Positions 1 through 5,544 of a stretch of DNA of 10,255 nt are shown here, piece by piece. Positions within the stretch are counted from its first letter, which is position 1. Each line of letters starts with the position of its first letter. Position numbers and translations under genes: made by a program. The notes under the pieces were generated by a model. It did no database searches. It worked only from the letters and a program-made list of their open reading frames with translations, and was not told the origin of the DNA. Source of the stretch: Methanobrevibacter sp. (lineage in GTDB: Archaea > Methanobacteriota > Methanobacteria > Methanobacteriales > Methanobacteriaceae); contig WRNS01000014.1 of assembly GCA_009776495.1 (NCBI GenBank), forward strand, positions 1 through 10,255. The letters are read 5' to 3'.

Positions 1-332
1 TTATAGTTAAATTTTTATTTAATTATATTTTTAATCATTTGTTTACTTATTTTATTATTAAATTTTCAATTAAATATCTATCTTTAATAGTATAATTCTT
101 TAATCGTTTAAATAAAATAAAAAAAAATAATCATCATGTATATTAGTCTAATAAAAAATAAGGGAAAAATGAGAACATAATGTTAAATGTAATTGAACCT
201 AATTAATTATAGCTACTTGTGTTAAAAAACTCAATTAAAAATCATGGAAATCATGTTAAATGCTAAACAATTTTTAAAATGTTTTTTCATTAAATAAAAT
301 ATTTTCTTATTTTTTAAAAAGAATTAAATAAA
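1..332. other. AT-rich intergenic stretch, no gene seen
   Basis: I see no reading frame of useful length with a ribosome binding site, no GC-rich folded segment and no repeat array. The stretch is mostly A and T with short homopolymer runs. It leads into the tRNA promoter. Confidence 0.7.
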
Positions 333-347
333 CGAAAAGTTTAAATG
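333..347 (+). promoter_or_regulatory. Likely BRE/TATA promoter of tRNA-Met
   Basis: CGAAAAGTTTAAATG resembles the archaeal purine-rich BRE followed by an AT-rich TATA box. From the TATA part, transcription would start about 25-30 bases downstream, near 368-372. That is just before the mature tRNA 5' end at 378, leaving a leader of a few bases. The assignment rests on the motif and spacing only. Confidence 0.5.
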
Positions 348-377
348 TTATCATATACTGATAGTCAATAGTCAGAT

Positions 378-486
378 GCCGGGGTGGCTCAGCTGGTTAG
401 AGCGCACGGCTCATAGGGTTTTAAGCGATGCTCTGACTGATTCCTGGGATACCGTGAGGCCGCGGGTTCGAATCCCGCTCCCGGCA
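378..486 (+). tRNA. Elongator tRNA-Met (CAT), intron-containing
   Basis: The cloverleaf folds completely. The acceptor GCCGGGG (378-384) pairs with TCCCGGC (479-485), with one G-T wobble. The D stem is GCTC/GAGC (387-390/400-403). The anticodon stem is CACGG/CCGTG (405-409/452-456). The variable loop is 457-461 and the T stem is GCGGG/CCCGC (462-466/474-478) around TTCGAAT. The discriminator is A486, and no CCA is encoded, as in many archaea. The anticodon CAT is at 412-414. A 35-nt intron sits between positions 37 and 38, so the mature tRNA is 74 nt. The acceptor and D-arm sequence fit archaeal elongator Met rather than initiator tRNA or the CAT-anticodon tRNA-Ile. Confidence 0.95.
416..450 (+). 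other. tRNA intron with canonical bulge-helix-bulge
   Basis: The intron lies in the canonical site, between anticodon-loop positions 37 and 38. A 4-bp helix is formed by 410-413 (CTCA) with 445-448 (TGGG, one T-G wobble). Three-nt bulges flank it at 414-416 and 449-451. Cutting after the second base of each bulge removes exactly 416-450 and leaves a normal 7-base anticodon loop. This is the substrate of the archaeal tRNA splicing endonuclease. The intron contains two tandem CTGA boxes (433-440) but has no matching C box, so it does not look like a guide RNA. Confidence 0.88.
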
Positions 487-503
487 TATGATTATCCCAG
501 GAA
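441..503 (+). repeat. Inverted repeat joining tRNA intron and trailer
   Basis: The 11 bases TTCCTGGGATA at 441-451 cover the 3' part of the intron, the 3' splice site and one exon base. Their exact reverse complement is TATCCCAGGAA at 493-503, seven bases beyond the mature tRNA end. In the precursor the two could pair, enclosing the 3' half of the tRNA and competing with the bulge-helix-bulge. The T-run follows five bases later, so the arm could also serve in 3' end formation. Confidence 0.7.
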
Positions 504-508
504 CCTTA

Positions 509-517
509 TTTTTTTTT
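509..517 (+). terminator. T-run terminator after tRNA-Met
   Basis: Nine consecutive T residues begin 22 bases after the mature tRNA 3' end. Archaeal RNA polymerase terminates at such U-runs. The next gene is on the opposite strand, which fits the end of a transcription unit. Confidence 0.6.
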
Positions 518-618
518 ATTTATATTAAATTTCAGAACTTAACTTATCCCTAATTTTATTTTAAAAGTGTAAGCTAATTCTATACCCTTATAATGTAATT
601 GTTATATTTATGTAGTAA

Positions 619-816
619 TCAACTACGATTATTAATAAATATAAAACCTCTAAAAATCAAAACACCAGCAACTACACAATAAGCTAATTTACTAGACCAA
701 GCCCAAAAAACATAACCAGTCCAAGTAAAATCAAGATTACTAGAAACCATAAACCCATACAATAAACATCCAACAATAATTAAAAATAATATACTATCTT
801 TATCCATATCAATCAT
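619..816 (-). CDS. Small two-span membrane protein, copy 1
   Basis: Unrecognised 65-residue protein. It has hydrophobic segments at about residues 8-24 and 33-57, short charged ends and no catalytic motif. I chose the ATG at 816 because the copy at 959-1120 starts with the matching residues MIDVD, and in that copy the ATG has a good ribosome binding site. A longer TTG-started form reaching 846 is possible but differs from the other copy. Here the Shine-Dalgarno is weak, and the start overlaps the stop of a 17-codon frame as ATGATTGA, suggesting translational coupling. The plus strand here is strikingly poor in G. It is probably a diverged tandem duplicate of 959-1120; function unknown. Confidence 0.55.
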   Translation of the reverse strand: MIDMDKDSILFLIIVGCLLYGFMVSSNLDFTWTGYVFWAWSSKLAYCVVAGVLIFRGFIFINNRS

Positions 817-862
817 CCCCATTATTCTTTCTACGATAACTCTCAACGGTCCGCACCTTCAC
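809..862 (-). CDS. Possible 17-residue coupled micro-ORF
   Basis: A GTG-started frame encodes a basic, polar 17-residue peptide (begins MKVRTVESYRR). Its GTG overlaps the upstream stop as GTGA, and its TGA overlaps the downstream ATG as ATGATTGA. The corresponding segment of the other copy is read in frame with the membrane protein, because of insertions and deletions between copies. It may therefore be a frame-shifted remnant of a longer N-terminus rather than a peptide with its own role. Confidence 0.25.
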   Translation of the reverse strand: MKVRTVESYRRKNNGDD

Positions 863-882
863 AAAATCCTTTCTATAGCTAC
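845..882. repeat. 38-bp direct repeat, copy 1
   Basis: This segment matches 1169-1206 at 36 of 38 positions, with 324 bp between copies. On the minus strand it contains GTAGCTATAGAAAGGA and the GTGA stop/start overlap upstream of each small membrane protein gene. It marks a local tandem duplication in which this junction is better conserved than the coding parts. Confidence 0.85.
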
Positions 883-942
883 TACCATTACGAACAACCC
901 TAGTACAATAGCTATTACCACCAACATACCCCAAATTAACAT
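859..942 (-). CDS. Possible 27-residue hydrophobic micro-protein
   Basis: The frame begins MLIWGMLVVIAIV and is almost wholly hydrophobic up to a short charged end (AIERIL), as expected of a single membrane helix. It starts 16 bases after the stop of the membrane protein at 959-1120. An AAAGGT lies about 10 bases before the ATG, and a second in-frame ATG is at 927. It ends in a GTGA overlap with the next micro-ORF. The last seven residues are also encoded upstream of the other copy. Whether it is translated is unknown. Confidence 0.3.
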   Translation of the reverse strand: MLIWGMLVVIAIVLGLFVMVVAIERIL

Positions 943-958
943 CTCCAAATAAACCTTT

Positions 959-1120
959 CTATTCACGAGTATAAAGATTATACCCAACATAACTAACTAT
1001 TAATATTACAGCTAACAACAAAAACATAAACATAATACCATTAGAAACAGTTAAACATCCAACCACCAATAAACACAAAATACCCAAACCAAACAATACT
1101 TTCAAATCCACATCAATCAT
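959..1120 (-). CDS. Small two-span membrane protein, copy 2
   Basis: Unrecognised 53-residue protein beginning MIDVDLKVL. Two hydrophobic segments (about 7-23 and 29-47) are followed by a short polar tail. The ATG at 1120 is preceded by AAAAGGAG at 1127-1134 with six bases between, the best ribosome binding site in this stretch. The frame stays open to a GTG at 1186, which would add a 22-residue basic N-terminus and make 75 residues. That GTG overlaps the stop of a short upstream frame as GTGA, so the longer form cannot be excluded. It is a paralogue of the protein at 619-816 by start sequence and hydrophobic layout. Confidence 0.55.
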   Translation of the reverse strand: MIDVDLKVLFGLGILCLLVVGCLTVSNGIMFMFLLLAVILIVSYVGYNLYTRE

Positions 1121-1168
1121 CCCCATCTCCTTTTCTACGGTAACTCTTAACCTCAGAAGGCGAACCTT

Positions 1169-1206
1169 AACAGTCCGCATCTTCACAAAATCCTTTCTAT
1201 AGCTAC
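1169..1206. repeat. 38-bp direct repeat, copy 2
   Basis: Partner of 845-882 with two mismatches. Upstream of this point on the minus strand the two duplicated regions are unrelated, so this is one edge of the duplicated unit. Confidence 0.85.
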
Positions 1207-1278
1207 TGTACTACGACTATTCCAAGATAATTGAGAAGAACCCACATCATAACCATTTTTAGTTACAGTAGTATACAT
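1183..1278 (-). pseudogene. Short 31-residue frame, likely gene remnant
   Basis: An ATG-started frame begins MYTTVTKNGYDVG and ends in the same VAIERIL residues as the hydrophobic micro-ORF of the other copy. The rest is polar and unrelated to it. The codons look gene-like and the frame extends some residues further upstream without a stop. I do not recognise it. It is most simply the end of a decayed gene that was joined to the duplicated segment. Confidence 0.3.
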
Positions 1279-1324
1279 AAAGTTATCAGCATAATTTTTT
1301 ATAGCTTAGCTGATGACGTGATTC

Positions 1325-1410
1325 TTACTCTATTACCAGTTCTCCACAACCCTACAAACTATAGAATTATCATCATTGTCTTTTCCACATTTAGGACAAT
1401 ATTTTGACAA
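1325..1410 (-). pseudogene. Frameshifted zinc-ribbon protein remnant
   Basis: Starting from a TTG with AAAGGAAAAGG about eight bases upstream, the frame reads SKYCPKCGKDNDDNSIVC, the first half of a typical archaeal zinc ribbon. It then runs to a stop at 1333 without the second CxxC pair. Adding one base after position 1351 restores C-R-x-C-G-E-L, and the frame then closes at 1325-1327. A single-base loss therefore seems to have broken a small CxxC/CxxC protein, unless this is a sequencing error. It lies 23 bases after the gene at 1434-2171 and resembles the ribbons of the upstream operon. Confidence 0.5.
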
Positions 1411-1433
1411 ATGATAAACCTTTTCCTTTATTT

Positions 1434-2171
1434 TTAACTCATTATTTTTGGCACAGTCTGTTTATTGAAATCTTCTACCCCTTTACTATTGATTATTTTT
1501 CCAGTGTATGCATCTATATAGTAATTTTCAGTTTTTGGTGGATCTGTCATCCCATATGCTGATACTATTCCAACAAATGTAGCATTGTATACAGTTTTAC
1601 CACGATATTTAGTTAAAGTTATCCCCGTAAATGTATATGAAAAAGCATCTGCATTACTAAACATGCCATTACTAAGAGATTTGTATATATAATCTGAAAG
1701 TTTTTTTCCAATTTCTGTAGCTTTTTCTTCACCAATTTTTTTTGATTTGAGTGATGATGAGAGAATTACATTTTCAGCTATTTCCATTGCAATATTTTTA
1801 TTTTCATCAGTAATGTTGCTTATTTTTATTCCAACATTGTTTTCATCAGTTACAACTGTATAATTTTCGAAAATTTTAACTGTATTCGAACCATTGTTAA
1901 TAGTTTCCTTTGGGTTACTAACATTAGCATCTATAATATCGTTTTCCGACTTTAATACTTTAATAGTCAAACCAGTTTTATCATCATGAAATGTATTAGC
2001 GCCATTAGATACAAAAATTGAATCAATAGGTAGGCTGATTTGTAAACCTTCAACTAATGTTGTATTTTCAAATTCTGGCATGCTGAAATAGGTTTGATAA
2101 GCAAAAATACTAACGCTAATAACTATTATAACACCAACAAACAATAATATCTTTTTATGAATCTTTATCAT
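1434..2171 (-). CDS. Membrane-anchored exported protein, function unknown
   Basis: Encodes 245 residues. The N-terminus has basic residues followed by a hydrophobic segment (about 8-25), which fits a signal anchor or signal peptide with no lipobox cysteine. The remainder is polar and probably outside the cell. The C-terminal part (YYIDAYTGKIINS) resembles the end of PepSY-like domains, which often finish in an aromatic-Asp-TGKI pattern; this is only a suggestion. The ATG at 2171 was chosen for GAGGAG at 2179-2184, seven bases upstream; an in-frame TTG at 2186 has no such site. It follows the zinc-ribbon operon by 104 bases and could share its transcript or have its own promoter. Confidence 0.75.
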   Translation of the reverse strand: MIKIHKKILLFVGVIIVISVSIFAYQTYFSMPEFENTTLVEGLQISLPIDSIFVSNGANTFHDDKTGLTIKVLKSENDIIDANVSNPKETINNGSNTVKIFENYTVVTDENNVGIKISNITDENKNIAMEIAENVILSSSLKSKKIGEEKATEIGKKLSDYIYKSLSNGMFSNADAFSYTFTGITLTKYRGKTVYNATFVGIVSAYGMTDPPKTENYYIDAYTGKIINSKGVEDFNKQTVPKIMS

Positions 2172-2275
2172 TATTTCTCTCCTCAAAGAACAACCATTGC
2201 CATTGTCTTAAATATTATCGCATAATCATGTAAAATTTATCATTTCAAAAATAAATTGTTTTAAACTTGTTTTTA

Positions 2276-2524
2276 TTATCTAATTCCTTCATGAATTTCT
2301 TCAAGAGTTTTATCAAACTCAGCATCCCCAAGTTCTTCTCTTATTTCTCCATATCGTTGACTATCTTCCATACTATAATAACTGACGGTACCGCGATATT
2401 TACTATCTATCTCTTTCAATTCATTTTTAAGACTTTCTTTGTGTAAATAATCACTTATCACTGCTATTGCACTAATGACAACCACAATTACAATTATTAA
2501 TCCTATAATTACTTTTTTATCCAT
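2276..2524 (-). CDS. Small single-span membrane protein
   Basis: Encodes 82 residues: a short MDKK start, one strongly hydrophobic helix (about 5-25), and a highly charged helical tail of about 55 residues rich in Glu, Lys and Asp. No family is recognised. The likely topology is one helix in the membrane and a soluble tail. It begins 22 bases after the stop of the double zinc-ribbon membrane protein, so it is probably the last gene of that operon. The ribosome binding site is weak (GGAAGATTGAT region), so coupling to the upstream gene is possible. Confidence 0.65.
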   Translation of the reverse strand: MDKKVIIGLIIVIVVVISAIAVISDYLHKESLKNELKEIDSKYRGTVSYYSMEDSQRYGEIREELGDAEFDKTLEEIHEGIR

Positions 2525-2546
2525 AAAATCAATCTTCCATTTTAAA

Positions 2547-3287
2547 TCATACTCTATTTTTGTTGTTATTTTTTAAAGCCAATATACCAGCTACTAATAA
2601 TATTATGAATCCAACGAAAAGAATTAAAGTAGCCAATTGCATAGTAAATAATGAAGGAGAATGAGCATAAAAGAAACTTAGTCTATACATCATGTAGTAG
2701 CTAATTATAATTAAATAATCAATAAGACTTAAAAATGATAAAATAGAAGCTACTATTAGTACTATTCCTCCATTTTTACTATTTTTTTCACTATACTTTC
2801 CTCCAAAAACACCGACTATTGCCCCTAACATTGGCAATATTGGAGCAAATATTGTACCCAATATTCCAGCAACAATTGTTAAAATTATTCCTGCACCATC
2901 TTTACCATCTACAACCAATTTAGCACCAAAAAATGCTAATATTGGTGCAATTATTACAAATAATAATGAAATTGGATTAAAAAATTGGCTCAGTGATAAT
3001 ATGTAAAAAATTACTGAAATAATTACTAAAAATCCTCCAACAATTGCTAATTTCAAAGGAGCGGAATTTTTAATGCCTACTGGAGTAGATAACTTTTCTC
3101 CACAATAAATACATTTTTTACTATTCATTTGTATTTGTTGTCCACAGAATGGACAATTAATAATGTTATTTGTGTTATTAGTGGTTTTTGATATTTCTTT
3201 TGGATTTAATAAGTTTCCACATTTTTCACAAAATTTAGAATTTTCATCATTAAGAGTTTCACAATTTTCACATTTTATTTTTACCAT
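2547..3287 (-). CDS. Double zinc-ribbon multi-span membrane protein
   Basis: Encodes 246 residues. Two zinc ribbons occupy the N-terminus: C6, C9, C20, C23 (CENC...CEKCG) and C45, C48, C59, C62 (CPFCG...CIYCG), joined by an Asn/Thr-rich linker. About five membrane segments follow, roughly 78-100, 104-126, 131-160, 174-200 and 215-238. The layout of cytoplasmic zinc ribbons fused to a membrane domain is frequent in methanogens, but its function is not established. AGGTGA overlaps the stop of the preceding gene and gives the ribosome binding site for this ATG; the genes are 8 bases apart, so they are co-transcribed. The ribbons may bind protein or nucleic acid; no enzyme motif is visible. Confidence 0.8.
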   Translation of the reverse strand: MVKIKCENCETLNDENSKFCEKCGNLLNPKEISKTTNNTNNIINCPFCGQQIQMNSKKCIYCGEKLSTPVGIKNSAPLKLAIVGGFLVIISVIFYILSLSQFFNPISLLFVIIAPILAFFGAKLVVDGKDGAGIILTIVAGILGTIFAPILPMLGAIVGVFGGKYSEKNSKNGGIVLIVASILSFLSLIDYLIIISYYMMYRLSFFYAHSPSLFTMQLATLILFVGFIILLVAGILALKNNNKNRV

Positions 3288-3295
3288 TTAATCAC

Positions 3296-3640
3296 CTAAT
3301 CAATACTTTCTCCACAATTTGGACAAAATTTTGTTTCTTCAGAAGTAATAACTCCACCACACTCTGTACAATATTTAACAACATTAGAACTATCATTAGT
3401 TGGAGCATTGTCTTTTACTCTGATTATTATTTCGTCTTTATTTCCACTTTTCACAGCCCAGTATATAAGAGCACCGATAATAAGGAGAAATAATAGAATT
3501 ATAAATATTCCCCAACTAAAATCATTTTTAACTAATCGAGCATAGTTGTTAGTTCTATTTTCTACTTTATATCCCATAGCTACATAATCTGTAACTCTTT
3601 GGTTTAATTCTTGATTAGAATCAACATCTTCATATCTCAT
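3296..3640 (-). CDS. Membrane protein with C-terminal zinc ribbon
   Basis: Encodes 114 residues. The N-terminal 40 residues contain a V..Y..MGYKVENRTNNYARLVK segment, a pattern often found before a membrane helix in small prokaryotic proteins. One hydrophobic segment follows at about 43-63. A hydrophilic linker leads to a zinc ribbon at the C-terminus with C91, C94, C106 and C109 (CTECG...CPNCG). GGTGA precedes the ATG by six bases. It is the first gene of the operon running to 2276 and diverges from the winged-helix gene at 3819. The order is reversed relative to its neighbour, with the ribbon after rather than before the membrane part. Molecular function unknown. Confidence 0.8.
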   Translation of the reverse strand: MRYEDVDSNQELNQRVTDYVAMGYKVENRTNNYARLVKNDFSWGIFIILLFLLIIGALIYWAVKSGNKDEIIIRVKDNAPTNDSSNVVKYCTECGGVITSEETKFCPNCGESID

Positions 3641-3705
3641 GATTTTTCACCACATGAAATTTTTTCATTATTACATTTTTATTATTTAATCTTAATAATT
3701 CAGAA

Positions 3706-3717
3706 TTTGTATATTAA
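3706..3717 (-). promoter_or_regulatory. Possible TATA box of the zinc-ribbon operon
   Basis: Read on the minus strand the sequence is TTAATATACAAA. It would place transcription start near 3685-3690, giving a leader of about 45 bases before the ATG at 3640. The whole intergenic region is AT-rich, so other positions are possible. Confidence 0.35.
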
Positions 3718-3726
3718 TATGATTAT

Positions 3727-3740
3727 TATAATATATATAA
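3727..3740 (+). promoter_or_regulatory. Likely TATA box of the winged-helix gene
   Basis: TATAATATATATAA on the plus strand lies in the divergent region. Transcription would start near 3755-3765, in or next to a pair of direct repeats that could be operator sites. The leader before the ATG at 3819 would be about 55-65 bases. Confidence 0.4.
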
Positions 3741-3741
3741 T

Positions 3742-3780
3742 TGTCAACTATAATGCCAATTATATGTAAACTACAATGTC
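3742..3780 (+). repeat. Pair of imperfect 16-bp direct repeats, possible operator
   Basis: TGTCAACTATAATGCC (3742-3757) and TGTAAACTACAATGTC (3765-3780) match at 13 of 16 positions. They start 23 bases apart, about two helical turns. They lie directly after the TATA box and before the start of the winged-helix regulator, which is a usual place for autorepression. They could be coding if the long form of that gene (from 3741) were used, but the residues there do not look like part of the fold. Confidence 0.45.
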
Positions 3781-3818
3781 AAATTCATCTTTTTATAGGA
3801 AACTCCATAAAAATATAT

Positions 3819-4076
3819 ATGGAAGTTGAAACTGCTGAAAAATTAGGTTGGATCAAACTATCTGAACATAGAAAAAAGATAGTAATTGATTTAGCAGGTG
3901 ATTATAAAATCCCTACAGAAATTAGTAAATCAACTGATTTAAGCAAATCAGAAGTTAGTAGAACACTAAGGGACTTAAAAAATAAAAACATAGTTGTTTG
4001 TCTCAATGAAGAAAGTCATAGAGGCAGAATATATACTTTAACCGATGAAGGCAAGGAAATATTAGATTATATCTAA
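3819..4076 (+). CDS. Small winged-helix transcriptional regulator
   Basis: Encodes 85 residues that look like a single winged helix-turn-helix of the MarR/ArsR-like archaeal kind. A first helix spans about 5-27 (LSEHRKKIVIDLAG). The helix-turn-helix is at about 32-57 (PTEISKSTDLSKSEVSRTLRDL), with the recognition helix from SKSEVSRTL. A beta wing follows at about 60-75 (SHRGRIYTLTDEG). No ligand or metal site is obvious. I chose the ATG at 3819 because the fold begins there. The frame is open to a TTG at 3741 or ATG at 3753, but that extension has no recognisable structure. No clear ribosome binding site precedes 3819. Its divergent position suggests control of itself and of the zinc-ribbon operon. 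Confidence 0.75.
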   Translation: MEVETAEKLGWIKLSEHRKKIVIDLAGDYKIPTEISKSTDLSKSEVSRTLRDLKNKNIVVCLNEESHRGRIYTLTDEGKEILDYI

Positions 4077-4116
4077 TAACTTAGCTAATTATCCTTATTA
4101 TTCAATTTTTAAAAAA

Positions 4117-4125
4117 TTTTTTTTT
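4117..4125 (+). terminator. T-run terminator after the winged-helix gene
   Basis: Nine T residues follow a run of A about 40 bases after the stop codon. A second shorter T-run follows at about 4130-4135. This fits archaeal U-run termination and separates the gene from the aldo/keto reductase, which has its own promoter. Confidence 0.5.
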
Positions 4126-4274
4126 ATACTTTTTACATGATCAAATATATTAAAATACTCAGATTATCCTTCAATATGATGAAAGAAAATCTTTTTATCA
4201 TGAGTAGACAAATCTTTATAAACAAGGTCTTTGAAAATTTTAGCAAAAATTATTTTTAAATAAGAATCAAAATA

Positions 4275-4285
4275 ATATATAAAAA
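4275..4285 (+). promoter_or_regulatory. TATA box of the aldo/keto reductase gene
   Basis: ATATATAAAAA, with AATCAAAATA as a BRE-like stretch just upstream, predicts transcription start near 4304. That leaves a short leader containing the GAGAGGA ribosome binding site of the ATG at 4319. Confidence 0.5.
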
Positions 4286-4318
4286 TCATTATCTAATGAA
4301 ACCATTTGAGAGGAAAAA

Positions 4319-5473
4319 ATGTTGTATAGAAATTTAGGTCAAACTGGAGAAAAAGTATCAATTTTAGGATTTGGATGTATGCGTCTTCCAACCATTGATA
4401 ATAAGCCCGATCAAATTAACGAAAAAGAAGCTACAGCTATGCTCGAATATGGAATTGATAATGGAATAAACTTTGTTGATACTGCTTACTCTTATCATGG
4501 GGCTGATTTTGATAGTGGTGGAATGAGTGAGCCCTTCCTTGGAGAATTTTTAGAAACTGGATTTAGAGAAAAAGTATTGCTTTCCACTAAGTTACCTAGT
4601 TGGATCGTTGAAAAAAAAGAGGATATGGAATATTTCCTAGACCAACAGCTTGAAAGACTACAAACTGATTGTATAGATATATATTTACTTCATTCATTGA
4701 AAGAAGATTACTGGGAAAATCTTAACTCTCTTGATGTATTTGAATTCATGGACACCATACAAAACGAAGGAAAAGTTAAATACATTGGTTTTTCTTTTCA
4801 TGATGAGTTAGATTTATTTTTAGAAATTTTAGACTCATATGATTGGGATATTGTATTTACTCAAATGAATTATTTAGATGAAAGTTATCAAAGTGGAATA
4901 AATGGATTAAATTATCTCAGCAGCATTGGAATGGGAAATGTGGTAATGGAACCACTTAGAGGAGGAAAATTAGTTAACAATATTCCACCAGAAATAGAAA
5001 GATTATGGAACACTTCAAAAGTCAAAAGAACCCCTGTTCAATGGGCACTTAGATATTTATGGGATATGGAAGGTGTGAGTTCTGTTTTAAGTGGAATGAG
5101 TACATTAGAACAAGTAAAAGAAAATGTAGCTATAGCTAATGATGCTCATCCAAATTCATTAACTAATGAAGAAAAAAATTTAATTAAAGAAGTAAGTAGA
5201 ACTTACAAAGAGAAAAAAGATATTGATTGTACACTCTGTAGCTATTGCATGCCTTGCCCTCAAAAAGTAGATATTCCCACTTGTTTTAAAGAATATAACA
5301 TAGCTAAAATCTTAAATGACGTTGAAGCAAGTTCAATGCAATACTTCACTCTTTTAAATCAGGAAAATTATGCTTCATCATGCACCGCATGTGGTGATTG
5401 CATACCAATGTGTCCACAAATGATTGATATTCCTGAAGAACTAAAAAAAGTTAAAGAACTTTTTGGAGAATAA
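4319..5473 (+). CDS. Aldo/keto reductase with two C-terminal 4Fe-4S motifs
   Basis: A 384-residue oxidoreductase of the aldo/keto reductase superfamily. The (beta/alpha)8 barrel covers about 1-295. It starts with the typical YRNLGQTGEKVSILGFGCMR and carries the catalytic tetrad as D54, Y59 (DTAYSY), K91 and H125 (LLHS). The tail holds two ferredoxin-like motifs: C304-x2-C307-x2-C310-x2-C313 followed by Pro, and C355-x2-C358-x2-C361-x3-C365 followed by Pro. Two [4Fe-4S] clusters are therefore likely. Fused reductases of this type are common in anaerobes and presumably exchange electrons between a nicotinamide or organic substrate and iron-sulphur carriers; the substrate is not known. The start has GAGAGGA six bases upstream. 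The E1-like gene follows after 71 bases. Confidence 0.93.
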   Translation: MLYRNLGQTGEKVSILGFGCMRLPTIDNKPDQINEKEATAMLEYGIDNGINFVDTAYSYHGADFDSGGMSEPFLGEFLETGFREKVLLSTKLPSWIVEKKEDMEYFLDQQLERLQTDCIDIYLLHSLKEDYWENLNSLDVFEFMDTIQNEGKVKYIGFSFHDELDLFLEILDSYDWDIVFTQMNYLDESYQSGINGLNYLSSIGMGNVVMEPLRGGKLVNNIPPEIERLWNTSKVKRTPVQWALRYLWDMEGVSSVLSGMSTLEQVKENVAIANDAHPNSLTNEEKNLIKEVSRTYKEKKDIDCTLCSYCMPCPQKVDIPTCFKEYNIAKILNDVEASSMQYFTLLNQENYASSCTACGDCIPMCPQMIDIPEELKKVKELFGE

Positions 5474-5544
5474 AAGATATAGCCTTTGGAAGATAAAAAT
5501 AGCTATTTAAGCATTATAAATTATTTATAACGAATGTGATTTAA

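Noticed and set aside
416..450. tRNA intron as a C/D guide RNA because of tandem CTGA
   Set aside because: At 35 nt it is shorter than known guide introns and there is no RUGAUGA box.
1309..1330. CTGATGA on the plus strand resembling a hammerhead ribozyme or C-box core
   Set aside because: No GAAA segment or closing stems follow at the right distance, and no D box is present; it lies in the decayed coding region of the minus strand.
3741..3818. N-terminal extension of the winged-helix protein from TTG 3741 or ATG 3753
   Set aside because: The extra 22-26 residues have no family resemblance, no ribosome binding site is visible, and the DNA contains a TATA-proximal pair of direct repeats better read as regulatory.
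4160..4215. ATGATGA (4178-4184, plus) and, on the minus strand, a C-box-like ATGATAA followed by CTGA, suggesting a C/D box guide RNA
   Set aside because: The plus strand has no D box within 60 bases. The minus strand has an imperfect C box, no C'/D' boxes and no closing terminal stem.
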